Below, piece by piece: positions 28,155 through 36,968 of a stretch of 64,000 nt of DNA (its first letter is position 1; every line of letters starts with the position of its first letter). The notes beneath the pieces were generated by a model. The model was given only the letters and a program-made list of their open reading frames with translations, was not told the origin of the DNA and searched no databases. Source of the DNA: Novosphingobium taihuense (GTDB lineage: Bacteria > Pseudomonadota > Alphaproteobacteria > Sphingomonadales > Sphingomonadaceae); the NCBI RefSeq assembly GCF_007830315.1, contig NZ_VLKJ01000002.1, positions 186,001 to 250,000 of the forward strand. The letters are read 5' to 3'. The translations under genes and the position numbers were made by a program.

Positions 28155-28199
28155 TACGCATTCGGTTGTGAAGATGCGTTTTTATAACATGAACGCGTA
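28155..28199. promoter_or_regulatory. Island operator elements upstream of the NTF2-like/SDR operon
   Basis: TACGCAT (28155-28161) and ATGCGTT (28174-28180) form an inverted pair about 50 bases before the start, and CGCGTAATTACG begins at 28194. The stretch is AT-rich compared with the genes around it. This fits the TGCGTA/TACGCA operator seen at other promoters of the island. Confidence 0.5.
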
Positions 28200-28205
28200 A
28201 TTACG

Positions 28206-28240
28206 GAAAAGCCCCGCTCCTGCATCTGCAGAAGCGGGGC
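28206..28240 (-). terminator. Rho-independent terminator of the second TonB receptor gene
   Basis: GCCCCGC (28211-28217) pairs with GCGGGGC (28234-28240), and the stem extends inward with one mismatch to 14 bp. On the minus strand the stem is followed by TTTTCC. It lies 30 bases past the receptor stop. Confidence 0.85.
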
Positions 28241-28270
28241 CGCCCGAGGATGTTGCCATCCTCCCCAAGA

Positions 28271-30835
28271 TCAGAACTTCACGCCAACGGTGACGCCGTA
28301 AGTGCGCGGATCGGCGTAATAGCCGCCGCCGTAGCCCAGCGCGCCGAAGTCGATGGCGCGGACGAGATTGTTCTCGTCGGTCAGGTTCTTGACCCAGAAG
28401 CGAACCATGGCCTCGCTGCCCGCCAGCGGGATGCGATCGATGGCGACCTGCGCGTCGACGATGTTGCGGTTCTCGCCCTTGATCGCTTCGTTGAAGGGCG
28501 AGGCGAGCACGTTCGAGAAGCTGTACTTGCCATCTTCGTAGGCATAGCTGACGCGGCCGGTCAGGCGCATGCCGTTGTCGCCCAGCGGGAATTGCGCGTT
28601 CATCGCCAGATTGGCGGTGAAGGGCGAAGTATAGCCCGGCGTGGCAAACTGCGCGATGTTGACCAGCGGCTGCCCTGCGGCGACCGGGAGACCTGCAAGG
28701 AACTCCTTGTACTTGATGTCGACGTAACCGGCGTTGGCTTCGAAAGTGAAGTTGTCGGTAAGAACCGCAGTCAGTTCCGCCTCGACGCCGGTGTAGGTCA
28801 CCTTGCCTGCGTTGGTGATCTTCGTGGCGAAGGTTCCCGGTGCGAGATTGGTGATCGGCACGGCAAGGGCCAGATCCTTGTATTCGTTGTAGTACCCGGC
28901 AAGGTTGAAGCGCACGCGGCGGTCAAACAGTTCGGACTTGAGCCCGACTTCGTACGAGGTCACGTTTTCCGACTTGAACGAGGGCAGCACGCCCGCGACC
29001 GAGGGGTCCTGCGCGTTGAACCCGCCCGAGCGGTAGCCGGTGGCGATGCGGCCATAGACGTTGACGTTGTCGGTCACATCATAGCCGACCATCAGGTTCC
29101 AGGTGAACTTGCTGAAGCTCGACCGGCCCTGTTCGGGCGTGGCGAGCGGGGCCGCGCCGTTCTGGCGGCGGACCATCGACTTGTTGTCCCAGGTATAGCG
29201 TCCGCCTGCGGTCAGGCGCAGGCCACTGTCCTTGCCGCCGGGATAGAACGTCGCCTGTCCATAGACTGCGGTGCTTTCGGCGGTCGCGGTGTAATCGAGC
29301 ACCGAGAGCGTCTGGACCAGACGATAGCGCGCCGGATTTGCGGCGACGAACGATGGGCCGAGCGGACCGAAGTTGCCGAGGAAGATCCCGTTGGTATCGA
29401 GCACGAAGCCACTGTTCTGCGGGTTGTACTCCGAACCCTTCTCCCAGAAGTAGAACGCGCCCAGCACCCAGTCGAGATTGTCGGTCTCGTTGCCGATCTC
29501 GACTTCCTGGCTGAACTGCTTGTGACGGCGCCTGTTGTTGGTGTCGAACAGGTTCTGCTGCACCGTCGGCACTGGAGATGCGGCAATGAACGGGCGGAAG
29601 TTGGCCGGGATCGACGGGATGAACTGCAGCAGGCCAACCGGCATGCCGTTGAACAGCGTGGCATTGGTGAAGCGCGGCGCGGTGAACGCGCCGATGCCGT
29701 CAAGGTCGGTGACGCTGTCGTTGTTCCAGAAGCGGTAGCCGGTGGTCGACTTCAAATGGAAGGCGCCGAAATCGTTCTGGACCTGAACGTTATGGCCCCA
29801 GGCCTTGTCGGTCGAACGGCTGTTGATGTCGTTGCACACCGTCTTGCGCCATTCGCGGTTGGGCGTGGCAAGCGCGGCGCAGCGCGGGTCGAGGAAGTTC
29901 ACCGTCTGCAGGAACGGCGCGACCGGGGCCTGCTGCGTGACGACCACGGGAACGCCATTCACCGTCACCGGCGGACGCACGCCGCCCGGCGCAACGTTGG
30001 TCAGCTGGAAGTTGATCGGCGAGGCATCGGTGCGGCTCCAGTCGAAGATGTACTGGATCGAACCTGTTCCGCCGATGTCCGCCTTGGCAGCAACGCGGAA
30101 CGAATCCGTGTTCTGCGCGCCGGGATCGCGGGAATCATCGGGCTCGTTGAGGTTGTCGACGATGCCGTTGCGCTGGCGGTGCGAGTAGGTGAAGCTGGTG
30201 GCGATCCCGGCAATCTCGCCCGGATCGAGCGTGATGCGGCCGTTGAACGCATTGTAGTTGCCATAGCCGCCCTGTGCGGTCAGGCGGAACTGCTTGGACG
30301 GCGCGCGCGAAATGAAGGCGATGCCGCCGCCGGTGGTGTTGCGGCCGAACAGGGTGCCCTGCGGCCCGCGCAGCACTTCGACGCGCTCGATGTCGGTCAC
30401 GTCCAGCGCGCTCCCGCCCGAGCGGGCGATGAACACGCCGTCGATGTAGAGGCCGTTGGCGGTGTCGAGACCGAAGGTTTCGGTTGCGGGCGTGGGTATG
30501 CCTCGGATCGAGATCACCGCCGCGTTGGCGTTGGTCGTACCCTGCACGATGGTCACGTTCGGCGCGAGGCCGGACAGGTCCTTGGCATCGCGGATGCCGA
30601 GCTTCTCGACCTTGTCGGCGCTGATCGCGCTGATCGCCAGCGGCACGTCCTGCAGGTTCTGCTCGACCTTCTGCGCGGTGACGACGATCTGTTCGAGCTG
30701 GCCCTGATCATCCGTTGCCTGCTGCTCTGCCCCATCCGCCGGAGCATCGTTCGCAAAAGCGGTTCCGCCAATGGCAGCCAGGCTGGCGCCGAGCATGAGA
30801 CGCACGGCGAAGCATGCGCAGTTACCGGTGTTCAT
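28271..30835 (-). CDS. TonB-dependent outer-membrane receptor
   Basis: An 854-residue receptor. ATG 30835 is chosen because GGGGGAG precedes it by 5 bases; this gives a signal peptide ending near GGTAFA. There is a TonB-box-like LEQIVVTAQKVEQN, a plug with VEVLRGPQGTLFGRNTTGG, and a barrel ending in TYGVTVGVKF. It shares plug motifs with the receptor at 3935 but is clearly different, so the two may take different ligands. Promoter elements TTGCCA and TATGTT with island operator half-sites lie upstream. Confidence 0.94.
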   Translation of the reverse strand: MNTGNCACFAVRLMLGASLAAIGGTAFANDAPADGAEQQATDDQGQLEQIVVTAQKVEQNLQDVPLAISAISADKVEKLGIRDAKDLSGLAPNVTIVQGTTNANAAVISIRGIPTPATETFGLDTANGLYIDGVFIARSGGSALDVTDIERVEVLRGPQGTLFGRNTTGGGIAFISRAPSKQFRLTAQGGYGNYNAFNGRITLDPGEIAGIATSFTYSHRQRNGIVDNLNEPDDSRDPGAQNTDSFRVAAKADIGGTGSIQYIFDWSRTDASPINFQLTNVAPGGVRPPVTVNGVPVVVTQQAPVAPFLQTVNFLDPRCAALATPNREWRKTVCNDINSRSTDKAWGHNVQVQNDFGAFHLKSTTGYRFWNNDSVTDLDGIGAFTAPRFTNATLFNGMPVGLLQFIPSIPANFRPFIAASPVPTVQQNLFDTNNRRRHKQFSQEVEIGNETDNLDWVLGAFYFWEKGSEYNPQNSGFVLDTNGIFLGNFGPLGPSFVAANPARYRLVQTLSVLDYTATAESTAVYGQATFYPGGKDSGLRLTAGGRYTWDNKSMVRRQNGAAPLATPEQGRSSFSKFTWNLMVGYDVTDNVNVYGRIATGYRSGGFNAQDPSVAGVLPSFKSENVTSYEVGLKSELFDRRVRFNLAGYYNEYKDLALAVPITNLAPGTFATKITNAGKVTYTGVEAELTAVLTDNFTFEANAGYVDIKYKEFLAGLPVAAGQPLVNIAQFATPGYTSPFTANLAMNAQFPLGDNGMRLTGRVSYAYEDGKYSFSNVLASPFNEAIKGENRNIVDAQVAIDRIPLAGSEAMVRFWVKNLTDENNLVRAIDFGALGYGGGYYADPRTYGVTVGVKF

Positions 30836-30866
30836 AATAACTCCCCCAAAACCCTTGTCGTCGGGG

Positions 30867-30908
30867 AACATAGCAAATGCGTATCTGATGGCAAGTTGTA
30901 ATACGCAA
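30867..30908 (-). promoter_or_regulatory. Promoter and operator of the second TonB receptor
   Basis: On the minus strand TTGCCA (30889-30894) and TATGTT (30867-30872) are 16 bases apart, a plausible -35/-10. ATGCGTA (30877-30883) falls in the spacer and TACGCAA (30902-30908) just upstream of the -35, forming an inverted pair of the island element. Confidence 0.5.
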
Positions 30909-31102
30909 ACGTGCCTTTCTGCTCGGATTTGTGCGCTTTATCAGATTTCTTGCGAGGCCATCCAGCGCAAACGGAGTTGAAAGAGCCTGTCCAGCAGATG
31001 CCTCCGGTGCGACAGATAGCGAATCACCAGACTTAGTGAATGCGAAGAAATGTCCGATATGAAACGCTGATTGCGCAGACAGAAATCTCGTGATATGCCG
31101 TT

Positions 31103-31142
31103 TTGCATAATTCAAGCGTCCTTAATATCCGCAATTATGCAA
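31103..31142 (+). promoter_or_regulatory. Perfect 10-bp inverted repeat before the SDR-MFS operon
   Basis: TTGCATAATT (31103-31112) and AATTATGCAA (31133-31142) are perfect inverted repeats with a 20-base spacer, centre to centre 30 bases (about three helical turns). The right arm ends 16 bases before the SDR start, next to its GGGAG ribosome site. It looks like a variant of the TTGCGTAATT element with GCA in place of GCG. Confidence 0.6.
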
Positions 31143-31158
31143 TGACGGGAGAATCGGG

Positions 31159-31917
31159 ATGAAGGGCCTCAAGGGCAAGGTCGGTATCGTTGCGGGCGGC
31201 GGGCGCGGAATTGGCACAGCCACGGCCCGGCGCCTTGCCGAAGAAGGTGCCCAGGTCGTCATTGGCGACCTCATGGGCGACTGGGCGGGCGAAGTTGCCG
31301 AGAGCATCCGTGCCACCGGCGGCAGTGCCACCGGCATCCAGCTTGACGGGACGCAAGCGGACTCGCAAGCCGCGATCGTCGCCTGCGCGGTCGAGACCTA
31401 CGGCGGGCTGGATTTCTACCACTCCAACCTTGCGGGCGGCACCGGGGGCGACAACGACATCCTCGACTGCACCGAGGACGTGCTGGACCTCAGCTTCGCG
31501 ATCAATACCAAGAGCCACTTTCTCGCCACGCAGGCGGCACTGCCGAAGATCATCGAGCGCGGCGGCGGGGCGATGATCTACACGTCCTCGGGCGCGGCAT
31601 CGGGCGGGGCGCCGTGGCAGGTCGCCTATCCGATGACCAAGAACGCGATCCACGCGCTCGCCCGCCACGTTGCCGCAAAGTTCGGCAAGAAGGGCGTTCG
31701 CGCCAACGTGATCTGCCCCGGTCTCGTCCTCACCGAGGCGGTCAGGCAGCACCTTACCGACGAATACGTGACGCGTGGCCTCGCCGCCGTTCCGCACACC
31801 CGCCTCGGCCAGCCTGAAGACATTGCCGCTGCCGTGACCTTCCTCGCCTCGGAAGATGGCGCATGGGTCAACGGGCAGGTCTGGCATGTCAACGGCGGCG
31901 CGCAGATGCGGGATTGA
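31159..31917 (+). CDS. SDR oxidoreductase
   Basis: A 252-residue classical SDR with GGGRGIG near residues 13-19, Ser in YTSSGAASGG, YPMTK as Tyr-x3-Lys and VNGG at the C-terminus. The usual NNAG motif is replaced by SNLAGG, an unusual substitution at the active-site wall. The stop is followed 5 bases later by the MFS gene start, so the two form an operon under the inverted repeat at 31103-31142. Confidence 0.85.
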   Translation: MKGLKGKVGIVAGGGRGIGTATARRLAEEGAQVVIGDLMGDWAGEVAESIRATGGSATGIQLDGTQADSQAAIVACAVETYGGLDFYHSNLAGGTGGDNDILDCTEDVLDLSFAINTKSHFLATQAALPKIIERGGGAMIYTSSGAASGGAPWQVAYPMTKNAIHALARHVAAKFGKKGVRANVICPGLVLTEAVRQHLTDEYVTRGLAAVPHTRLGQPEDIAAAVTFLASEDGAWVNGQVWHVNGGAQMRD

Positions 31918-31922
31918 TCGGC

Positions 31923-33218
31923 ATGGCCGCTCCCATCACGGCAGGCGCTGCCGCGCGCTTCACGGCAAGTGGCCAGCCTCTCACCAACCGCTGGCTGGCG
32001 CTGGCGCTGCTGGTCATGGTCGCGGTGCTCAACTATGCCGACCGCTTCCTGATCCCGGGCCTTGCCCAGCCGATCAAGGCGCACTTCGGCATCAGCGACA
32101 CAGTGATGGGCGCACTGATGGGCCCGGCCTTCGCGCTGCTCTACAGCGTCTTCACCCTGCCGATCGCCCGCGCGGCCGACCGCCGCTCGCGCGTGACGAT
32201 CATCGCGCTGGGCTGCGGCTTCTGGAGCTTCTTCACCCTGCTTTCGGGCCTTGCGACCAGCCCTGAAATGCTAGCGCTCGCCCGCGTCGGCGTGGGCATC
32301 GGCGAGGCCGCCTACCAGGCCCCCGCCGCCGCCCTGATCGCCGCCTATTTCCCCGCCAACGAACGGGGCCGCGCCTTCGCGCTGCTGGGAACCGCGATCT
32401 ATGTCGGCCAGATGGCAGGACTTGCCGGAGGCCCCGCCATCGCAGCGGCTTCCACCTGGCAGACGGCCTTCCACGCGCTGGGCATTGTCGGCATCGTCAT
32501 CGCCATGGCGACATGGCTGATCGTGCGCGAACCCGCGCGCGAGGCTGCGGACGCCGCCACCCCCACGCTCCCGCTCAAGCAGACCATGCGCCTGCTGATC
32601 GGCACGCCCTCGGTCATGCTGCTGGCCACGATCATGGCACTCGGTTCACTGTCGGGAGTCACGTTCGGCATGTGGGGCCCTGCCCTGTTCGAGCGCGCCT
32701 ATGGCCTTTCGACGCAGGCTGCTGGCGCCACTTTCGCGCTGTCATTCGGCCTGCCCGGCCTGCTTGGCGTGCTTGGCTTCGGCTTTCTGGCCGACCGTCT
32801 CGGCAAGGGCGACGCCACGGTCCAGATGCGCCTGACCGCGCTGGCGCTCGGCGGCGCAACGACGGCGATCCTGCTCGTCACCTGGAGCGACAGCCTGACA
32901 ATAGCCCGCCTGATCGCCGTGCCTGCCGGCCTGATGGGCGGAGGCTGGTCGGTCGGCGTGCTTGCCGGGCTGCAGCACATCCTGCCCAACAACCACCGCG
33001 CCACCGGCACCGCACTGGTCCTGCTGATCGCGAGCATGTTTGCCAACGTGCTCGGCCCAGTCCTTGCGGGGCAACTGTCGGACTGGATCGCCGGAGCCGG
33101 CCCCCACGGCCTGCGCATCGGCCTCTCGGTCGCCATCCCCACCGGCTATATCGGCGTCTGGGCTGCCCTGCGCGCCGTGCGCACGCTGGAGCGCGACAAG
33201 GCCGCGCTGGCGGGTTAG
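31923..33218 (+). CDS. MFS transporter, spinster-type
   Basis: A 431-residue inner-membrane carrier with about 12 hydrophobic segments. The opening LNYADRFLIPGLAQPIKAHF and the loop RAADRRSR match spinster-type MFS proteins common in sphingomonads. It likely moves the island's substrate or an intermediate across the inner membrane, following uptake by the TonB receptor encoded divergently. ATG 31923 lies 5 bases after the SDR stop. The 3' end overlaps the convergent toxin gene by 4 bases. Confidence 0.9.
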   Translation: MAAPITAGAAARFTASGQPLTNRWLALALLVMVAVLNYADRFLIPGLAQPIKAHFGISDTVMGALMGPAFALLYSVFTLPIARAADRRSRVTIIALGCGFWSFFTLLSGLATSPEMLALARVGVGIGEAAYQAPAAALIAAYFPANERGRAFALLGTAIYVGQMAGLAGGPAIAAASTWQTAFHALGIVGIVIAMATWLIVREPAREAADAATPTLPLKQTMRLLIGTPSVMLLATIMALGSLSGVTFGMWGPALFERAYGLSTQAAGATFALSFGLPGLLGVLGFGFLADRLGKGDATVQMRLTALALGGATTAILLVTWSDSLTIARLIAVPAGLMGGGWSVGVLAGLQHILPNNHRATGTALVLLIASMFANVLGPVLAGQLSDWIAGAGPHGLRIGLSVAIPTGYIGVWAALRAVRTLERDKAALAG

Positions 33219-33559
33219 CGCTTCAGCGCGAGCAGGCGGCGTTGCAGCAGCGTGGTGAAATCCCGGCGCCCGTCCGCGACCATGGCGATGGTCACCACAT
33301 CATCGCCCAGATGGTAGACCACGCGATAGGGCGCATGGAGCACCTGCCGCCACCGCTTGTCGCCCAGATCGACGAGTTCCGGCACTTGCGGCCCACGCTC
33401 GGGATAATCCGCCAGCCCATCAATCGTGGCCAGGATCTCGGCAACCAGCGCCCGCGCACCATCCCAGCCATCGGCTCCGCGCTGCGCCAGCCGCTGCTCG
33501 AAGATTTGCCGGAGATCCAGCCGGGCCTGTTCGGTATAGCGAATGCTCGCTTCAGGCAT
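33215..33559 (-). CDS. RelE/ParE-family toxin
   Basis: A 114-residue ParE-like toxin. YTEQARLDLRQIFEQ at the N-terminus and the C-terminal RVVYHLGDDVVTIAMVADGRRD match the RelE/ParE fold. The ATG at 33559 gives an 8-base overlap with the antitoxin (ATGCCTGA), typical of coupled modules; an ATG at 33589 is possible. Whether it cuts mRNA or poisons gyrase is not readable. Its end overlaps the MFS gene by 4 bases. Confidence 0.85.
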   Translation of the reverse strand: MPEASIRYTEQARLDLRQIFEQRLAQRGADGWDGARALVAEILATIDGLADYPERGPQVPELVDLGDKRWRQVLHAPYRVVYHLGDDVVTIAMVADGRRDFTTLLQRRLLALKR

Positions 33560-33830
33560 CGGCAGGTCGCTCGCCGGTAATGCGGTCAAGCATGCCTTCG
33601 GCCGGATAGGTCCGGCCTGCGTCCATGTCTTCCTTCGCCAGCGCCAGCAGCTTCAGCAGGGCCATCGTCTCCTGCATCTGGTAATAGCTTGCCGCATCCT
33701 GCAGCACGGCCTTGGCCTCGCCATTCTGGGTAATGACCAGTGGCTCTGCGCCCTCGTTCAACTCGCGCAGCACTTCGGCGGCGTTGGCCTTGAGGTAGCT
33801 TATCGGCTTGATGCGGCTTTCAAGGCCCAT
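33552..33830 (-). CDS. Phd/YefM-family antitoxin
   Basis: A 92-residue antitoxin. The N-terminal half has the Phd/YefM pattern (ISYLKANAAEVLREL, then PLVITQNGEAKAVLQD) that binds the operator, and the tail would wrap the toxin. Translated ahead of, and overlapping with, the ParE-like toxin. Such modules are often kept on plasmids and genomic islands and add to their stability. Confidence 0.88.
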   Translation of the reverse strand: MGLESRIKPISYLKANAAEVLRELNEGAEPLVITQNGEAKAVLQDAASYYQMQETMALLKLLALAKEDMDAGRTYPAEGMLDRITGERPADA

Positions 33831-33888
33831 GACACGGCTCCGTCCAAATTCAGACCGAATGTAGTCCGGATCTGGACGGCTCGCAAGG

Positions 33889-35367
33889 TCAGGCCGCGAA
33901 TGCGAACTCATCGGCCACCGGCTTTGCCATGGCATTGGCAAAGTCATGGTAGCCCCATGGCCAGGTTGCCGGGATACCGGTCTTGTCGAGATACCAGCTG
34001 GTGCAGCCCGATCCGAAGATCGTCTTCTTCGCGGCCTCGATGCGGCGTGCCTCGTAGGCCTGATAGGCGGGCTGTGAGGGCTCGACCGTGCGGGCCTCTC
34101 CGCTGCGGACGGGTTCGAGCAGCTGCTCTATGTAGTCCCACTGCCGTTCGGCAATGTCGATCAGCGGGAAGTTTCCGACCGGCGCACCGGGGCCGTTGAG
34201 CATGAACAGGTTCGGGAAATCGGGCATGGCGATCGCATAGTGCGCGGTCGGGCGCGTCGCCCAGAACTCGTCAAGCGAGCGCCCGCCCCTGCCCGTCACC
34301 ACCGCCGGGCGGATGAAGCTGTCGGCGCGGAAACCGGTGGCGAGCACCAGCACGTCAAGCTCGTGCAAGGTGCCATCCTTCATCAGCACGCCTTCCGGAA
34401 CGATCCGCTCGATCGCGCCGACCTCTACCGAAACGCCGGGACGCTGCACGCACTCATAGTATTCCCAGGAATAGATCAGCCGCTTGCACGCCGCGTGGTA
34501 ATCCGGGCGCAGCTTCTCGCGCAGTTCCGGATCGTGCACGTTCTGTTCGAGGTTCTGGCGGCAGTAGCCCTCGATCTCCTGCATCTGCGGGCTGGTGAAA
34601 TCGGTGACTCCTTCGGTGAAGCGATAGACGGCTTCCCAGTACTGCGGATCATTGCGGATCGCCTCGATCAGCGAGGGATCGGCGGCAAAGGCGGCGCGCT
34701 GTTCGGGGGTGTACTCGAACTGCACCACCGGCATGATCCACTGCGGCGAACGCTGGAAGTGGACCAGCTTGGCCGCCCGACTGCTCAGCGCGTTGACGAT
34801 CTGCACGCCCGTGGAACCGCAACCGATCACGCCGACCCGCCCGTTATCGAGCACCGCGCTGTCGTCCCAGCGGGCCGAGTGGAAGGCCTTTCCGGCAAAG
34901 GTCTCCAGCCCCGGCAGGTCCGGCATCTTCGGATGGTGCAGCACGCCCGTGGCGACGATCACCACGTCGGCCTCGTATGTCGAGCCATCGACAATGCCGA
35001 GCGTCCAGGTCTTCGTTGCGTCATCGAAGGTGCACGAGGTCACTTCGCTGTTGAAGCGGATGTAGGGCATCACGCCGAAGCGTTCGGCCACGCCCTTGAA
35101 GTAGGCGTGGATTTCCGGCCCGGTCGCGTAATAGGCGCTCCAGTCCGGGTTGAGCGCAAAGCTGTAGCTGTAAGCGTGCGAGGGCGTATCGCAGGTCAGC
35201 CCCGGATAGCGGTTGTCGCGCCAGGTGCCGCCAAGCTCCGCGCCTTTCTCGAACACCGCGAAATCGGCATCGCCGCGCTGCAGCAGCTTGATCGCTGCCA
35301 TAACGCCCGACATCCCCGCACCGATCACCGCATAGCGCAGTCTGCGCTGGCCGTCGTTCTCAGTCAT
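33889..35367 (-). CDS. Flavin-containing Baeyer-Villiger-type monooxygenase
   Basis: A 492-residue class B flavoprotein monooxygenase. It has the FAD site VIGAGMSGV near the N-terminus, the fingerprint FAGKAFHSARW (F-x-G-x3-H-x3-W) and an NADPH-type GVIGCGSTGVQIV. These enzymes insert oxygen next to a ketone to make an ester or lactone. It would fit after ring ketone formation by SDR or dehydrogenase steps in the island. The start is chosen at 35367; in-frame alternatives lie at 35373 and 35436. It is divergent from the SDR pseudogene across island operator elements. Confidence 0.9.
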   Translation of the reverse strand: MTENDGQRRLRYAVIGAGMSGVMAAIKLLQRGDADFAVFEKGAELGGTWRDNRYPGLTCDTPSHAYSYSFALNPDWSAYYATGPEIHAYFKGVAERFGVMPYIRFNSEVTSCTFDDATKTWTLGIVDGSTYEADVVIVATGVLHHPKMPDLPGLETFAGKAFHSARWDDSAVLDNGRVGVIGCGSTGVQIVNALSSRAAKLVHFQRSPQWIMPVVQFEYTPEQRAAFAADPSLIEAIRNDPQYWEAVYRFTEGVTDFTSPQMQEIEGYCRQNLEQNVHDPELREKLRPDYHAACKRLIYSWEYYECVQRPGVSVEVGAIERIVPEGVLMKDGTLHELDVLVLATGFRADSFIRPAVVTGRGGRSLDEFWATRPTAHYAIAMPDFPNLFMLNGPGAPVGNFPLIDIAERQWDYIEQLLEPVRSGEARTVEPSQPAYQAYEARRIEAAKKTIFGSGCTSWYLDKTGIPATWPWGYHDFANAMAKPVADEFAFAA

Positions 35368-35446
35368 TCTCATCCCATCCCGATAATTCGCAACTTGTCG
35401 CCAGACACTCTCCGCAAGCGCATCCGGGTTCATCACCCGAACGGGC

Positions 35447-35482
35447 TACGCGTAATCTTTATTTCCTGTTGCTACGCATTAT
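35447..35482. promoter_or_regulatory. Island operator elements between the BVMO and SDR genes
   Basis: TACGCGTA (35447-35454) followed by ATC, and TACGCATTAT (35473-35482), lie in the 160-base divergent gap. GCGTA and TACGC halves form an inverted pair 18 bases apart. Confidence 0.5.
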
Positions 35483-35526
35483 CCGCCTCTATACGCCTTG
35501 CGGAAACGGAATCGAAAGGAAGAGCG

Positions 35527-36288
35527 ATGGCAAATCTGGCAGGCAAGGTCGCGCTTGTCACCGGCGGCGGGCAAGGCGTGGGCCAGGGAATCGCGCTCGC
35601 GCTGGCAAGCGAAGGCGTGGCCGTGACGATCACCGGGCGCACGCTGGCCAAAGTGGAAGAGACCGCGCGGCTGATCACCGAGCGCGGCGGCAAGGCGCTT
35701 CCCCTTGTTGGCAATGTGAAGGACGCCGCCGATCTTGCCGCGATGGTCGACCAGACCGTCACCACGTTCGGCGGGCTCGATATCCTCGTCAACAACGCGC
35801 AGGAAGTGCCGCTGGGCAAGCTCGAGGACGTGACCGACGAGGCATTCATGGCCGGGTTCGAATCCGGCCCTCTCGCCACCCGTCGCCTGATGAAGCTCGC
35901 CCGCCCGCACATGGCGGCGCGCGGCGGTGGCACGATCTTCAATCTCTGCTCCTCGGCCGGCATCCGCTGGGACATGGCGGGGTACGGTGCCTATGCCGCG
36001 GTCAAGCAGGCGATCCGCTCGCTCACCCGCGCCGCCGCTGCCGAATAGGGCCGCGAAGGCATTCGCGTCCTCACAATCGCGCCGCATGCGGAATCGCCGG
36101 GGCTGAAAGGTTGGCTGGAGCACAATCCGGAAGAGGCCAAGGCCTTCTTCAGGACCATCCCGCTGGGCCGCATCGGCAAGCTGGAGGAAGACATCGGCCG
36201 CGCGATCGTCGCGCTATGCGGGCAGGATCTGGGCTACCTGACCGGAGCGACGATCCCGCTCGATGGCGGGCAGGCGAACTTCGACTGA
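35527..36288 (+). pseudogene. SDR oxidoreductase interrupted by an in-frame amber codon
   Basis: An intact-looking SDR frame of 254 codons (TGGGQGVGQGIA, NNAQE, Ser in LCSSAG, YAAVK, final PLDGGQ) is broken by TAG at 36046-36048, codon 174. The same frame resumes directly with GREGIRVLTIAPH, so a single base change in a sense codon (for example TGG or TAC) explains it; there is no frameshift. Only the first 173 residues would be made, lacking the substrate and dimer region. It could also be a sequence error or an amber read-through. Confidence 0.85.
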
Positions 36289-36301
36289 GGTTGCGCTATT
36301 G

Positions 36302-36430
36302 CCCACCCCCGGCCCCTCCCGCTTGCGGGAGGGGGGTGAAACGTCAGCGCTGCAATCCTGCCCTCCCGCAGGCGGGAGGGCCGCGAGACTTGGCGAGCCG
36401 AAGGCGAGGTTAGTCGCAGCGGGGTGGGCA
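36302..36430. repeat. Dispersed intergenic repeat, copy 2 (composite)
   Basis: Two GC hairpins (CCCTCCCGCTTGCGGGAGGG-like at 36316-36333, CCCTCCCGCAGGCGGGAGGG at 36361-36380) precede a segment whose reverse complement matches the element at 14642-14723, including the GACTTGGCGAGCCG and TAGTCGCAGCGGGGTGGGCA parts. It occupies the whole gap between the broken SDR and the convergent NTF2-like gene. Confidence 0.65.
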
Positions 36431-36431
36431 A

Positions 36432-36968
36432 TCAGCCCCCGAACAACCCCAACCGGGAATAGACCGGATCATCCGCCCCGACTCGCCCGGTGCCGACCCC
36501 TTCGCTGCCGAAATCATCGCCAATGTTGGCGGGCAAGTCCTCGGCATGGTCGAGGATGAAAGAGCGGCGCGCGAAGCGCCAGATGCCCTGCCGCCGCTCG
36601 TAGTGATCGGCATAGCGGCCCCAGGCGACGAACTGGCGCGTGCCGTCCAGCGTCAGGTGCCATGCCCGCGCGGTCACTTCGCCCTCGGCGCGGTCGCCAT
36701 CCAGCACCAGCAGTTGCGTGAAGGCGGTGTGCATCGTCGCCCGCCAGTTCGCCATCATTCCCGGCAGCCAGTCGATGTAGCCGCTTGCCGAGCCGCAATA
36801 GTATGGGGTGTGATCGTCCACCGCATCGTCGTGATACAGCGTGCGCAGCAGGTCCCAGTCACGGCGATCGATGCCATGGCCATAGGCGTCGACGAGGTGG
36901 CGCAAGGCCGCGCGTGCCGCCGCTTCCTCGGGCGACATCACGCGCGGAGCCAATGGATGCTCAGACAC
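36432..36968 (-). CDS. NTF2-like/SnoaL-type protein
   Basis: A 178-residue SnoaL_4-like protein. The opening RAALRHLVDAYGHGIDRRDWDLL and the Asp/His-rich LYHDDAVDDHTPYY fit the family; a GVYR-type C-terminal strand is present as GIWRFARRSF. The GTG start at 36968 overlaps the stop of the SDR gene by 8 bases (GTGTCTGA); an ATG at 36938 is possible. Coupling to the SDR repeats the pairing seen at 14874, 27597 and elsewhere. Confidence 0.76.
   Translation of the reverse strand: MSEHPLAPRVMSPEEAAARAALRHLVDAYGHGIDRRDWDLLRTLYHDDAVDDHTPYYCGSASGYIDWLPGMMANWRATMHTAFTQLLVLDGDRAEGEVTARAWHLTLDGTRQFVAWGRYADHYERRQGIWRFARRSFILDHAEDLPANIGDDFGSEGVGTGRVGADDPVYSRLGLFGG

Noticed and set aside
28250..30901. Plus-strand open frame of 883 codons antisense to the second TonB receptor
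   Set aside because: It lies exactly over a receptor gene with signal peptide, plug and barrel motifs. The antisense protein has no family features. Long antisense frames are common in GC-rich DNA.
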